From positions 4,774,001 to 4,838,000 of the forward strand of contig JAQOTA010000053.1 in the NCBI GenBank assembly GCA_029532415.1: a stretch of 64,000 nt of DNA, in the 5' to 3' direction. The position numbers and the translations under genes were made by a program. The notes beneath the pieces are model-generated. The model did no database searches. It saw nothing but the letters and a program-made list of their open reading frames with translations, and was not told the origin of the DNA. The DNA comes from Marasmius tenuissimus (lineage: Eukaryota > Basidiomycota > Agaricomycetes > Agaricales > Marasmiaceae). Below are positions 1 to 12,905 of the stretch, piece after piece (positions within the stretch are counted from its first letter, which is position 1; each line of letters opens with the position of its first letter).

Positions 1-5
1 TTTAC

Positions 6-1324
6 CTGGACGTAAACAAAGCCGTTCTTGAGGGTCGTCATACCCATAAGTAGGACATCCATTCCGATTGAGATGAAGATGATGTACTCGTTGAACCTGC
101 GGGAGGTTTAGAAGAAACGTCAAACTCGGAGTCACTTTCCCACTAGTTGCACTCGTGCGCACCTCATGACTCGGGCATACTTGGCCAGGTGGTAGTTCAC
201 TAACCGCCTCTTTATCATGACGATAAAGATAATGTTCAAACAAAGATCCAAGCCTAGGAAAATGGAGACGTCAGTGGAGGTTCGTGCAGCATCGACCGTG
301 TACGTCGAAGAACTCACAAAGATAGACAGATTTCTCGAATTTATCCCACCAATGGTTGAGCTGCAGGATGTGGATTGAGGTTTTAGTCCGGTGTTCACGA
401 ATACAAGTTGGGAATCAGAGCACACCTCGATGTATGCATGATTAATCTGCAGTTGAGCGGGGATCCCTAAGGGTCACAGTCAGTCAACCCACGCCAGTAC
501 CAATGTGAAGTAGTGGCCTACATATAGAGGCTGACGAGACAGAGATGAGAAAGACAATGCCGGTGACGATGGCTTTCATCATGAACTGATCGAATTTGAA
601 GTTTGAGGTTGAGAATACGGCGCCATGAGACAACTGGGTTGACCCACCCGCTCTCTATCAGTCGCGAGAAGGATGCACAGTCGGTTAACGATGATGAGCA
701 TCAAGCATTGGACCTAATTCGAGAAGATCAAATATCAATGCTAAGTGACTTTGGCAGCTGACTACGTGCGGCGACATACCTGAATAATCCAGCAGACGAT
801 GATGATAGTGAAAAGTGCGAGTGACGGAGGGAAGACTTTGTACAGATAGCACCAGGACAAGATCTTTGGATATGCCAGTAGTATCAATGCCCAAGAACAA
901 CTCCGGAGCCGCTCATACTAACCGCAAAGACGGTATTCCTAGTCGCGAGAATAGGTCAGCGCAAGCTCGGACTCAAACTCAGAGGCAGCAGCTGTTACTT
1001 ACCCAAGTATCTCAAGCCACACCATGGCGATATACGCAGTGATCTGAGGGAGATCAGGAACGTGACGATTTGTGAGCACATCTCCAAGCGAGTGGCGCTA
1101 GCTACTTACCCTTCCTACCCTCTTCGTCTCTAGAACGGCGGTCCAAAACACATGGACCAAAAACCCAAACTGAAGGAACGCAAATGAGTGAGTGACGCGT
1201 TATAAGCACCAGGACTTCAACTCACGAAAAAACCAAAGGCAATACTCCCCAGAACGATATCACCTCTGGACACAGTGAGCTCTACGAACGGTGATTCAGT
1301 TGGAAACCCAACATCAATAGCCAT
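6..1324 (-). CDS. Seven-helix membrane protein, tandem copy 1 (3' part missing)
   Basis: Uncharacterised fungal integral membrane protein; I recognise the type but no assigned function. The exons I can place are 1226-1324, 1110-1169, 1003-1043, 923-938, 780-863, 648-713, 522-585, 426-466, 318-360, 163-253 and 6-96, all in phase and bounded by GT-AG. The start is the ATG at 1324, beginning MAIDVGFPTESPF. Lengths and phases match copies 2 and 3 exon by exon, including a 16-nt micro-exon. Helices 1-6 are covered, and the last three exons lie outside the window. An intron follows the exon ending at position 6, as in copy 2 but not copy 3. No frameshift or stop is visible in this part. It is the left member of a three-gene tandem array. 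Function, ligand and localisation beyond a membrane are unknown. Confidence 0.85.
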
Positions 1325-1419
1325 CTTGAGGGGGGAAAGTTGGGGGTTGAAAGGGCGTGGAACTGACCGGTGGCCGGTTCTAAAATATAGATGAGCTCGC
1401 ACTCCTCCCAATAGATTCG

Positions 1420-2240
1420 CAACCGCTAGGTACTTTTCGGAGATCTCCCGAATAGGAGAGACTTGCGTCTATTGATTCATTTGACATTCGGGATTATCAT
1501 AGAACCTGGCAGGTCAAATCCATATACGATTGCTACATCGTGTTTCCTACGAAACACAACAAGTCATATCGTTTTCAGAGTCCGATGTATTGCCACAGAA
1601 TGTCACTCACTGATACTCTATCGACTCGTCAGGGTCAAATCGCTTGGGGCGAGCTAACTAATTGCCGATCGCCCCAGTTCGCTTCAAGGCCCTTGAAGTA
1701 AAGAGTGTACAAACCGTAGACAAGGTAACTGCCACGCCGTCTCGAAGGTCTTACAAGTCAGCTTTTCCATTGATCCTTGAGGCCTTCCGGCTTTCTGGAT
1801 CCAAAACCATCGACAACCATCACCGATTGCAAAACCGCTCATGGCAGCCTCCAGGCACTTTACACTCCAGCTAAGTACTAGCTAGATGCTGCCTTCTTCT
1901 CCCGAGTTAACCGGAAAGCGAGAGTTTGGAGAATTGAGCATGGTGTATCCCAATCTGAGCGAGAGTGGAATAATCTTGGCAAAACAATTATTCCGATTCT
2001 CAGGCCTCCCGGCTTTAATCCCTGCAATTGAATGAGATGCCAGGGTGGAGTGAGCAAAGTCGAGCGATTTCTGGGAGTGTCGCGACTGGAAAGTTGCGGG
2101 AAATTTCCATGAGTACTTGTTAATTGGAGGCGGACATGGCAGGTATGAACCAAGTTGTAATACTGTGAGCGCCAACTCCACGAGGTAAAAGGCCCTGGCC
2201 TGCACTCAATCCTTACGTCACCATCAAGGTGCAAAATTAA
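1420..2240. repeat. Conserved upstream segment of copy 1 of the seven-helix array
   Basis: This segment resembles 10630-11660 and 14770-15790, each lying upstream of an array gene. Shared pieces include a GAGATCTCC/GGAG stretch, CATAACCTGGCAGG-like sequence, a TTTCCTA-GAAACAC stretch, and further up a GTATCCCAATCTGA stretch. On the minus strand a GTGAGT sits at the equivalent place in all three copies, which suggests a 5' untranslated exon and intron. The open frames here are short and not conserved, so I call no protein. Confidence 0.5.
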
Positions 2241-3660
2241 ACTTTATCAAGCAAATCCCGACCTCGACGGCAACGCTGCGACTATTATTATGCCTCGATA
2301 GATATCTCAATCTCAGTTGCTTCTCCCCCGTTTGACCGCTCGTATATATCGGCATCTGTGACTTACCCCACGCCAAATTATATCCACGACGCGATACCCT
2401 AACCATGACACTTTTTCCACTCGCTCGGGATGTCGACATAGCCCCTCATATCCCAAAGAGTTCGACATCTCATTGCAATGATTGAACACGCTACCCGGAC
2501 TATCTGGAGACCATTTGGAAGTGAATCACGAACGTATGGTCTCCAAATGGCATATCTTCGATTATCGGTGTTGGTGAGGGAAGGGAATGAGAACAGGCAC
2601 ATCTGCTGCTTCCTGGGCGGAATATGCATGTGAAGGGTTCGAATTCAAAATGATTTGAGGGTTCAGCTTAGATGTTGACCGGGAGCATGCTCGCGCCTGG
2701 GTTCGGGGGAATGAAGGCGATTGAGGGGATGGATCGTCGGTTGTGAGTGATCGAGACCTGTCGAATTGCGAACTGACGGAACATTTTGTCACTCTTGTGC
2801 AGACCGGTCAGTATTGTCCGTGTTACTCATACCATCGCCTCATCTGAAGCCCACACCGACTATTTTCTCAGCTCTCGAAGGGCTCTATTTAATATCCTGA
2901 CACATACTCTTCCAGCTTTATCGACCGTAATCATTCCGCCAAGCTCTCGATCTTCCAACACCTTTTCTCCTAATTTGAACCCGCGCGAAAGACTTGTTGT
3001 CGGACAAATCGAGCATCCTGACGAGGAAGAAGAGGTGAGAGGCAAGAACGTCTAGCAAAGACAATGAAGGGAATGAAGAAGAAACAGTTCCGTAGTCAAA
3101 GACCCCGACTGGGGAGACGTGGAAAACTTGTGGTCTGGAGATGATCGATGATGCATGATGGTCTTGAACAAGTGGCGAGCACAAAAGTTGACGCTGCCAG
3201 GTATGGCCACATGTGGCGGTATGGCACTCAGATATCTTCTTCGCTTCTACGCCGTTCTATTCTATGAAATCACGACGAGGACGAATAGGCAATTTCATGA
3301 CTCCCTCACCATAACCCGGGATACTAGCCGAGCGACATGAGGGAACGCTGTTGGCCAAGTCTATCATTGCGTCTGTATCGACGAGACACCACACCAAGGA
3401 GGTCCAGAGGATGTCGCGACTCGCAGAATGTTTCTGAGGATGGGGTTTGCTCAATTCGAGCCACGTTTCAGGAAGAGATATAGAGGGACAGCATATTCAC
3501 CGATTATCAAGTAGAACAGCAAAATCTACTTTAACGAGAACGATTCCTTAGACAAATACATATCGAATAAAAACCGAAAACCTGAGAGGTCAAAGCAACG
3601 AGGATCATTGGATTGAAAATGGATAACGATTGCATGGTTGATCAGTGTCCAATAAGAGGA
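2241..3660. other. No firm gene; plus-strand fragment related to 11978-12260
   Basis: Nothing recognisable by product. A plus-strand open frame at 2786-3055 aligns loosely with the broken frame at 11978-12260: both have a serine/asparagine stretch followed by acidic residues and a Gly-Lys-Asn end, and both sit upstream of an array copy. It may be a degraded duplicate of an unknown plus-strand gene. The rest shows only short non-conserved frames. Confidence 0.3.
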
Positions 3661-3663
3661 TAT

Positions 3664-4760
3664 TTACTTGGGGATCTGGAAGGAGACGACGCCGACGGGA
3701 ATCACCTGGAAGCCTGCAGCCGTGTTGACAAAGTTGGGAGCATCTTGCTGCATGTGACTGACGAATTGCGAGTTCTTGGAGGTCTGAACAAGGGAGGATA
3801 TGTGTGTATTGGCTCGGGACTTCGTGCAAAATCAACGACTTACATCGAGGAGGTACTGGAAGCTGGGACCGGCGACCTGAGCAACAGCGTCCCATCCACT
3901 CATAAGGGTGAAGGGGTTGGGGACCGTGGATTGAGTGGGACTGAGGGTGAGCTGATTATGGGGCGAACAGTGTCAGTTTCGGGGAGTAGCGTTATCTACG
4001 TGAGCATCTTACCTGTTCATACTTGGTAACATCCTTTCCGACACCGGTGGAGCTAATGAGAGTGTTGATCTTGGCCGGGTTTGTGTTACGGAAGTAGTTG
4101 ATGAAGTCGGTGTAACTCATGCCGTTCTTGTGCGTAAAATCGACGATTACTCGCTTGGTGTCATTTCGAATGACTTTGAATGCCGGAGGTTTGGGCTCCT
4201 AGGTGATGGAGTGAGCAATATTGAAGGCACCATATACAGCAGAAGTTATATCCGAGAAGGTAAAGCTATCTAGAAGGACGATGTCGTTGTACTCGTCATT
4301 AGAGAAACACTACCGAGACGATGAATTAGCCTAGAGCTCATGCCAAAAGCTGCTACATACTTACCTCCAAGACCTTGTTCATGGTGGCGGCTTCGGCAAT
4401 CATGATACCGTCAAAGTTGGGTACATTTTAACCCTCGTCGACGAGCTTCTGTTTCCACTCTTGGTTCACGTGAAGCTGAACGAGAGAAGCGTGTGTGAGA
4501 GAAGCTCGAGTTGGAGGAGAGGGAGAGAATACCGACCTGCTCGTACTTGAGCATGTTGCACTTCACGGCAGCAGTGTTCAAAAAGAGGGCGGTGTGAGGA
4601 AGTCGCCAGTGGTCGGAGAACTCTTGGAAGGTCATATTAGCGTTCATTCTGACGTAGCCGGATGCGACATCACGCTCGACGACAGCGGGGGTGAACGCTC
4701 GCAGCGGTGACTGCAATGAGAGCGAGGAAGAAGACGATAGCAGAGTGCAATGTGAAGTAA
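3664..4760 (-). pseudogene. EthD-domain protein, broken by two in-frame stops
   Basis: The spliced minus-strand translation shows an EthD-type dimeric alpha-beta barrel, seemingly duplicated. The first half has FQEFSDHWRLPHT, then KYEQ, LHVNQEWKQKLV and NVPNFDGIMIAEA. The second half has VIRNDTKR, YTDFINYFR, KYEQ and a C-terminal VGVVSFQIPK before the TAA at 3664-3666. Introns with good GT-AG ends join the pieces. Two in-frame stops break it: TAA inside the exon around 4430 (after VDEG) and TAG around 4199-4202 (after HSIT). A hydrophobic signal-like stretch upstream is out of frame with the body, so the 5' end may also be shifted. EthD family members act in varied oxidative or dimeric-fold roles, and the substrate cannot be inferred here. 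Exact 5' end uncertain. Confidence 0.75.
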
Positions 4761-4769
4761 TGTCGAAGA

Positions 4770-7300
4770 CGAAAAGGACAGAGCAGCAGCCTTTTGGACC
4801 AGGGAAAAAGTGGGTCCCTCTTTTTACGTTCTTGCGGTGGCTTACGAGGGTTTCAAAATTGTCCTCGCCCTAGAATGATACCTAAAATAGAACCATGGTG
4901 ATTCAAGGTGAAACCTTTGACTCTGGCCGAAATCGGACCCATAGAAGTTGACGGAGTTCTCCATTTTACGTGCTTTGCCATCACTCTGGAACAGCACAAG
5001 AAGTCGAGCTTGTGTACCATTGATTCGAAAGAGCGGGAGAGCATCTGAGGAAGTTGCCGCTGATTTTGCGTGAACCTATAGAATCAAGAGGATAAAAACA
5101 TTCAGCCCGAAGCGTCTTGAAGGCACAGGATGTATTCATCACCTCCATTGCAGTATTAGATACATGTCGGTGCCCGTCATCACGTCGTTCCGAATATCTG
5201 CGCTTGATGAACAAGCTTGAAGTAGACCTCTGAATGACAAGTCACAAGAATTCGCAGTACCTAGGAGCCGGGACCGCGCCTATGTAAGTGTATGCAGTCA
5301 AAACTGTAAGGCACCCCGTTGGGGTCGGTCAAAGCGAGCGACAAAACCATGACATACACGATGTGGATTTGTGGAAGCTCTAAAATGTATGACAGGCTTG
5401 TCTGAGCCCACTGGGTTGAGTCTGATTTCCCATGGACATAATCCTTGTGTCCTTCTGTTGAATTGCTGCCTTGCCCTCGTGGTCTGAGAAACTTCCAGGA
5501 GGCCCGCAGTAGTATCTGTTGTCGGGGTATGCCGAGGGCACGGGTATAGAATCATGAACCTGTATACATATACTTGGATTTTTGAGTTAAGATTGAACTT
5601 AAGTCTTAGATGTTGCCATTACGCCTTGCAGAATACGCTATAGCGCCGTTTCGGAGGCACCGGGGTCCGCAGGGCGCGATATTGAGTCAGAGTGTGTTAA
5701 ACAGGGAGGCGCTGTAGACGGAGACGGAGACCCTGGGGCCCTTGAATATGTTGCCTCTGCGATCGAACCGCACTAAGTATCTGAGGCGCTTGGGACCCTC
5801 GTGAGCTCGGGCGTTGGCTGAGTTATCCTCGTGCAAAGAACCTGGTAAAGATAAGTCTTCTGAGATATTGCACATGCACTCCCTGAAACACTCTCAAGGG
5901 CGCAACCCTCAAGTCAGAGAGTTTCGGAGTAGAGAGGGCGGGAGCGACATTTCATCAAGCTATCCCGATACCCGAGCAATGACGGCATCCGTGCCTGGGA
6001 TACACAAGTGCCGTACATGCAGTCGGTTCGGCCCTCAGTATTTTCGGATCGACCGCGCGTCTCCATAATCGGCACCGTGCGGGTGATAAGCATCGTATGA
6101 AAGCTGATCTCGCCTTGACTACCGTTGACGATATAAAATTTCTGGGAGTAGATGGCGACTGAGCAAAGCAATTAAAAGGCTAGGCTCCACATGAGCTCCG
6201 GCGAGTCGACAGGCCTGAGCAAGGAATGAGCACTTGGTACTGAGTTTCAATTTGAAGTGACTTCACTTGAGCTCTCTCCGTACCCGCCTGCGTAGGAGAA
6301 AATCGTACTGCATGTTGTTTGAGCTTCAGATATATTGCCAAAGTACCGATGAGTTGGAAACGAAAGGGGTACACGGAGGCATGAAATGTCCCCAGACGAG
6401 ATCTCACAGGATCTCGCCCTACCTACTACAACGGAGGCCAGATAGCTTCAAAATTCCTGTGACCTGAAACTGATATGCCAGGACTAACTCAGTAGACTGG
6501 CTCGAGTAGGTTTTGCAGCCCCCGCTGCTGTGGGAAGTTAGTCAATAGATACATCGACGCTGGGTGGTACTGAGCAACCCCAGAGCGTGAATACCTTCCA
6601 TATGGGTCATCGTGTGAAGGCTTTCTTATGGACCTCGAGGATGCTTCCCATGGCGAAACTTGTGCCCTTGAATAATCAACAGTGAGATGCCTTACATGAG
6701 ATCCGAGTAGATACCGGAAAGAACGAAGGGTTTGTCTGCAACGAGTCCACCCGACAGCGAACGGCCAGAGGAAAAAGGAACGGGAGCACGTATAGTACTA
6801 GGTGTGTAGTTCCTAGCGATCCCAAACCCATATCCAGGAAGCGGAAGCCCGTGTCAGCGAGGTACTGAATGGGGAGGAAGACCAGTATCGGAGGAACTGA
6901 GACCTTCGAAGTTTTTCTGTAGAAGGACAAGAATCAAAATATACCTGGAGAGAGATGCTATTTGGTAAGGAGAGGGAAGAGGGAGAGAAAGATCGCGCTC
7001 GCCTTACCAGCCTGTCAAATCGACCCCAAAACTCTCGCTACTGTGCACTCCCGTTCAAGGGGTTGGCACTCAAATTGCTCGATTTGGGCCCAGTCCAAGT
7101 CCCATGCCGTATCTCATGATTTCCTACTCCACCTCATCCGAAAGCATGTGCCACGCCCATACCAAGCCCTTGTCCCCATCCTCGACGTCGAGAAGGCCAT
7201 ACTCCAGACAATCCAACCAGAGCGACGTGTCATTCGAGGTCTGAGACACATTCGTACTCGACCGCTCGGAATTGAAGAGCCGTCGATGGAGGCCTCATTA
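4770..7300. other. No recognisable gene
   Basis: Only short open frames on both strands. A minus-strand frame near 4870-5080 looks mildly protein-like but matches nothing I know and has no clear start. I see no tRNA, repeat or transposon end here. Confidence 0.4.
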
Positions 7301-7319
7301 TGTCGGATTTCTCGTGCAC

Positions 7320-7790
7320 CTCTCAAGAAGTGGGCATGTCCTGATTCGAGTACTGTTGACTCTCCGGCGGATGCGACGTATTCACTCTCGCCCCGGCCCC
7401 ACTCCCAGTAGCCACCCCGTCTCTTGAGGCGCCATAAGTTTCGCATACGAACGGCGTCACTGTCGTATATGTATGCCCACCGCCTCCAGCCAAGCATGAC
7501 CCAGTTCCAACAAAGTACAGGTATCCATCGCATTCTCCCTCCGATGTCTCCTCTCCCTTCTTCACCAAAAACCAAATGGCGACCGCAAGTGCAACGAGCT
7601 CAGCCACACCACCGAATGCAATGCCCAAACTCGACCCCATCGGCGGTTTCCCCTCACTCGACAAAGATAATGACATCCCCGCTGGTGCAACAACCAATGC
7701 ACCACCGCCAGCTGGTTGGACTCCCTACTCGAGATTCTCGCTCCTTCTCCTCTCCTTCACAAATATGCTCACCAAGTTGTAAGAGCAGGT
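7320..7790 (-). pseudogene. Relic A of the single-pass membrane protein family
   Basis: The minus-strand frame resembles the intact gene at the right edge. It has a juxtamembrane PPMGSSLGIAFGG, a hydrophobic helix ending WFLVKK, then GGGHTYTTVTPFV, a Gly/Ala run and a YPPE-like HPPESQQYSN. The equivalents in the intact gene are MGMILGAAFGG, WFFMKRWKR, GGGHTYAAVTPFV and YPPEKQRYSN. Frames shift between these blocks and the usual C-terminal LPPDYTRD is not found. The ectodomain upstream (7800-8640) is too diverged to place. It lies just downstream of array copy 2. Confidence 0.65.
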
Positions 7791-7799
7791 TTGACGAAG

Positions 7800-8640
7800 C
7801 CGCAAAGATCCGTCATTGCGAGCTTGACTATCCCACGACCCTAGTCCACAGGACTCCCATAGCGTGCAGCGAGAGCGCAAACACTGCCCTGATTAGTCGA
7901 ACGTCTTGAGCGAGTGGAGAACGCGTGCGTCGAGTTGGCTCGGTGTTGTATCGCATAGGGCCGACTTGGCACTGAAGGTGTAGTTTGCTTGGGAAAGGGA
8001 GACCTGATGGCCGGAGAAGAACCAACTAATTATTGATAAGGCACAGTTATGCAGTATTGTGTTGAGGTGGGAGTTGGCTTGTTCAGATTCTGCTCCATAT
8101 TCCAGGGTGAAGCAGGATTAGGATTGGACGAGATGGTGGCGATGAACAGCGTTGTGTTTACGTCATCACTCTTGACGTACAACTTCCTCCGAACAGATTT
8201 CACACGCCACCAGTCCCTTACACCATTGTCGACTCCTTCCGCGTGATGTTGGACGGCAAACTGTCCCATAAGATAGTGAGAAACATAATCATCCGTCGAC
8301 AAGTTCACCCTTTTCTTGTCGGAGTATTGATTAGACGCGAAAGGAAGTGAGTTGGAGCCTCGGGCTCAGAGGACATTTCCAACCGTTGAACGTTGAACTT
8401 GCATCCCACTCTACTGGTACAATCAAGAGTCAATAGTACTGCCTGACGAAAACAAGAAACTTTTTACAAGAGCTCGAATCCAATTAATGCTAGTAATATT
8501 GTAGGAATACATCCTATTTAGGGACAGGTCCATTGATACCAATTGCAAACTCTACCCCCCAAACTCACTGGTTGGAAAGCCGACATAGGTCCTCACCCGA
8601 GTCCTCTCAACTTATACCTGTCGACTTCGCATTCCCTGGC
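7800..8640. other. No firm gene; possibly decayed ectodomain of relic A
   Basis: Open frames on both strands around 8030-8310 are short and overlap. By position this stretch should hold the 5' part of relic A, but I could not align it convincingly to the intact ectodomain at 63.7-64.0 kb. Confidence 0.3.
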
Positions 8641-8654
8641 CCCTTCCTAGGCGT

Positions 8655-10514
8655 TCAAACCTTCTGTGCCTTCGTCATGGATTGTTCCTGAGATACCATC
8701 GACACATTATCGTCCGCCCTTCGTGCAGTGATACGCGTTATCCCTGGACCCAATTCTATCAAGGTAAAGTGAAGTGGTGAGCTATAGAAACACGACAACA
8801 AAGAGAACCCGAACCTATGTCTTCCCGATCCGTGACAACGTGATTTTGTACGCGCACAGAGCTGCGAAAAGGGTCAGTGCGAGGAAGGTAGGAAGAGGCG
8901 GGAAGTATTTCACATGGTTCCACAGGTACCGGTAGTACCACCCATTTGATCGCTCCATTTATCGCCCTCGTATACATGAATACCGGTAGACCGTGCAACC
9001 TTGATTAGGAGACCTAAGAATGCCCAGTGAGTGATGAAGATGCTTCCGAGTGTGGAGACGTACGGGACATCGACATTTCGATCGCGAGCTTGACGATGTA
9101 AACGACGGGATGGAACTATCGCGTATGTCAATATCAGCTTTCGAACTCGGGTTTGGGCTAAGAATTTTTACTTGGCAATACACAAAGCCGTTCTTGAGGG
9201 TCGTCATTCCCATGAGTAGGATGTCCATCCCAATCGAGATGAAGATGATGTACTCGTTGAACCTACAGGGATTCGGAACGAATGGTCGTTATACCAAACT
9301 CGGAGAGTTACTATTCCACTACTTGTACTCACCTCATGACTCGGGCATACTTGCTCAAATGGTAGTTTACCAACCGTCTCTTTATCATGACAATAAAGAT
9401 GATGTTCAAGGAAAGATCCAAGCCTAGACAAGCAGAAATAAGCGAAAAGCCCGGTCTGGAGTCTCTTGACACTTACAAAGATAGATCGCCTTTTCGAACT
9501 TGTCCCACCAGTGATTTAGCTATCGGGGGTTAAGTGTACGTTCAATTGAGGACCGGAGAAAAAACACATGCTTACCTCTATGTATCGATGATTAATCTGT
9601 AATTGTGCAGGGATCCCTGAGGATCGCGGCCGCCGGAGGTTTATTGAGAACGCACGACGGTATTAGCAGAGAAATAACGTACAGATGCAAGCTGTCGAGA
9701 TAGATACGACAGTAACAATGCCAGCAACTATGACCTTCATCATCATCTGGATTGGCGGAATGTTAATACGGGTGCGGCGGCCAACACTCGGTGAATGGGC
9801 GATTGACGAACCCGTTCTCGATCAGTCGCGAGCAGAATGCATAGTCGGTTGACGATGATCAGCATTAAGCATTGGACCTAATTGATCATTCATGCCGAGG
9901 ATCGGGTTTCAGTATCCTGAAACCAGGTCTATCAGTGGCGTACACACCTGTGTTATCCAGCAAACGATGACGGTGAGGAAAACACCCATATTTGGAGGGA
10001 AGATTTTGTACAGGTAACCCCAGGAGGTAATCTTTCAATATGTTAGTGATATCAACGCGCAAGCATAACTTTCGAACCACCAGTACTCACTGCAAATCCG
10101 ATGTTCCTAATTACGGGACTATGTCAGCGCGGACTCGGACAGCTCGGACAGCTCGAAATCGGGGGTACTAGCTAGTAACCGTTACTTACCCGAGTATTTC
10201 GAGCCAGACCATGGCCACATACGCAGTGAGCTGGGGAAGAACAGAAACACGATAATGAGTAAGTAGTCCACACTTTCGAACGAACACCTTCGGTCACTCA
10301 CCCTTCCTACCCTCTTTGTCTCCAAAACGGCTGTCCAAAAAACGTGAACCAAAAATCCAAACTACGGGAAAATATGAGTACGTAGCACGCTATGAGGGAA
10401 AAGATTTGAACGTACGAAAAAACCAAAGGCAATGCTCCCGAGGACAATATCACCTCTGGTGACAGTGAGCTCTACGAACGGTGCTTCAGTCGGGAACCCA
10501 ACATCAATAGACAT
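8655..10514 (-). CDS. Seven-helix membrane protein, tandem copy 2 (complete, 331 aa)
   Basis: Complete 15-exon gene whose coding exons sum to 996 nt with every phase compatible. Exons are 10416-10514, 10302-10361, 10190-10230, 10091-10106, 9948-10031, 9812-9877, 9683-9746, 9576-9616, 9477-9519, 9333-9423, 9172-9262, 9064-9115, 8914-9013, 8815-8861 and 8655-8755. The protein begins MSIDVGFPTEAPFVELTVTR and ends TKAQKV. About seven hydrophobic segments are visible. Conserved blocks include RGDIVLGSIAFGFF, ETKRVGR, IVNRLCILLA, WIPAQLQINH, NHWWDKFEK and MDILLMGMTTLKNGFVYCQ. The C-terminal tail is polar and Ser/Thr-rich, probably cytosolic. This copy keeps an intron (9116-9171) after the Tyr-Cys-Gln codons that copy 3 lacks. 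The family is common in fungi without an assigned role. It could be a receptor or transporter-like protein; I do not claim either. Confidence 0.9.
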
Positions 10515-10629
10515 CTTGCGGGGGGGAAAGTCGGGGAAGGTTGGTAGGATGTAGGGCTGTCTTCTGCCTGGGTATAAAAACACAGGTGACCTCGCATTCC
10601 TCCCAATAGATTCAGAACCGTAAGGCATT

Positions 10630-11660
10630 CCTTGGAGATCTCCTCAATAGGAGACGTCCTTCAATGCCTCCACATATTCATTCGACGGTCCGGATAATCA
10701 TATAACCTGGCAGGCCGGATCCATCTACGACCGTTGCATCCCGTTTCCTATGAAACACGAAATTGAGGAGAATATAGCGTCTCCAGAGTCAGTTGAATTG
10801 GCACTCACTGTCGGAGCCAAAGCGCTCGACATCAGGCCTACGAGCACGGGATCTTATTCACATGCGCCCCAAACGGTTGCCGCGAGCTTGAAATCTCTGT
10901 GCGTATTTTGAATCTGTTAATCTGATTAGCCGACTTCCCTTCTCACAGAGGCATTGGAGCCAATGTCGATTGGGATGAACCGCGGGTGGTGAACTGTAGG
11001 CGGATCGAAAAAATGACGGTAACAAGCTCTCCAATTTGTTATAAGGAGCACTCGAAGTAGAGAGTTCTTTGATTGATACATAGACCGGAGGCGACGTACC
11101 TGCACCTCCGACCTGAGTGTCCAAGCCGTCGTGTCGACATTCCTTTGAGTTAGATCCCTTGTTAATCTTTTGAGCCTTCTAGGTTCCGAGTCCCGTATCT
11201 AGGATCATTCAACCACCACCACCGGTCTCAAAACCGTCGAATGCTAAACATATTGCGCTCCAGCTAAGTACTAGTAAGAACCATCCTTCTGTCCCTGCGT
11301 GAGCCGGTAAGTGCTATCTTGAAGGCTTGGTGCATCCCAATATGAGACAATTGACATGATTATGGGAAATGGTTATCCCGATGAGTCGCAGGCCGCCCAT
11401 CGCCGCCTTACTGAAAACACCAGCCAATGAAATACACGTGGGGTGAGTAAAGTCTGGGGGCGTCGTGATCCGTACTAGTACGAATCTCAAGTTGTGGGGA
11501 ATGTTGATGAGCACTCATCGTTGCTCTGTATATTTGAAGAAAGTTTCGGAGTCGAGCGTGGCAGCCTGCAGGTGTGAATCTGTCGCAACCAAGTTATTTT
11601 TGGGCGCCAATTCCACAACGTAACTCGAACCCTACTCTCACGCCCGCTGCCATCATTGAC
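10630..11660. repeat. Conserved upstream segment of copy 2 of the seven-helix array
   Basis: Counterpart of 1420-2240 and 14770-15790. It starts just above the ATG of copy 2 and carries the same GAGATCTCC/GGAG motif, CATAACCTGGCAGG stretch, TTTCCTATGAAACACG stretch and minus-strand GTGAGT near 10808. The far end carries the GGTGCATCCCAAT and GGGCGCCAATTCCACAACG stretches also seen in the third copy. Probably promoter plus a 5' untranslated exon carried along in the duplication. Confidence 0.5.
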
Positions 11661-11977
11661 GCTGTCTCTTGGACAATGACAGGCCTGAAAGTAAGGTGCC
11701 CAGCGTTTGGATGAGGAACGTGACGATTTCTTAAAATTGGAAAGATTACGTGCGAAGACAGGTGAGAGAACGAGAAGGGTCCCTGCTACATCGTCAGTGG
11801 AGGGTTCTGATAATTTTGGTTCGGCTTCTGGGTTTTGACCGGGAACGATGCACTTGCCTTTGAGTTTTAAAAACTGAGAAGGACTGAGTAGATGAGTTAT
11901 CTGTCGTAAATAAAATAAGGCAAATTAAGATGTCGCGAGCAAGAGAAACTGACGGACGGGCCATCTGACTGAGTAGT

Positions 11978-12260
11978 ATGTTCTACTCCGACCACTCAGC
12001 CCATCGCCTCGTTCGAAACCTGATTGCGACTCTCGAAGCGCCCGACATCCAGATCACAGTCATATATGATGCTTTGGCTCCATCGCTCGCGAACATTCGG
12101 TGAAGGTCCCTCGCCATCCAACTTGTTCATCGAATTCGAACCTACAGGAGATTTATGTTACAGGGGATTCAACGTGAAGGTTGAGGAGCTTGACAAGGAC
12201 AAACAAGGGAGAGGAGAGGTGAGACTTGCGGGGAAGAACGAAGGGGTTGACCAACAATAA
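11978..12260 (+). pseudogene. Unknown plus-strand gene fragment with a frameshift
   Basis: A frame starting at the ATG at 11978 reads through a plausible acidic/hydrophobic sequence to a TGA at 12101-12103. A second frame continues with SPSNLFIEFEPTGDLCYRG and a charged Lys/Glu-rich end to the TAA near 12260. Joined by a frameshift near 12100 they look like one ancestral protein. The stretch 2786-3055 looks like a more decayed copy in the same position relative to array copy 1. I do not recognise the family. It could also be a spliced gene whose intron I cannot place. Confidence 0.35.
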
Positions 12261-12905
12261 AAGGAATAGCTTTCTCGGAGTCGGAGACCACGTCTGGGGA
12301 GGCATGAAGATGATGGTCTAACGTAAGCTTGGGCCGTCGGGCGACGGTCCGGTCTGCCAAGTCTGGTTACACTTACAGTGGCTGTAAGATTCACACGCTG
12401 TGCAAGCATATAAGATGCTGGACGCTCGGCGAGAATTCAATACGAACGCCCAAGTGGTACTCGTATAGATCGTTTCTCATCGCTGATAGCCCGGTACACT
12501 GTATCTTTTAATTTTCGAGTGGAAAGTAAGCAGGAAAAGCGTTGGAAGACAACACGCCAGTAAACCTGATTCCGAACTTGCTTGTGTTCAAGTTTCTCGA
12601 GCACAGTGGGAATATTGCGCCATGCTGCTTCAAGGTGAGAGCGGAGCTAGCAAGAAGGATCGAGTATCCAACTTGCATGACCTTACTAGTCCACTCGGGA
12701 CTTGTACTATCTAACAATAACAAGATATTCAACTCTATCGAAACTGACATCCAATCGATTCTACGTGAAAACCGATCCATTCCACCGATTTTGGTCCACA
12801 TTGCAAAGTTACCAATCACAAAGCCCATATAAATACTTCCCCTGAGTCTCCTCTACCTATCTCAATCGCTTCTAACCTCGGACTTCCTGACCCTATCCTT
12901 CCAGC
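12261..12905. other. No recognisable gene
   Basis: Overlapping open frames of about 100 codons on opposite strands at 12508-12832 are mirror shadows of each other. Neither shows splice sites, composition or motifs that would support a gene. Confidence 0.35.

Noticed and set aside
12508..12832. Pair of about 100-codon frames on opposite strands
   Set aside because: Mirror images of one another with no start context, motif or paralogue.
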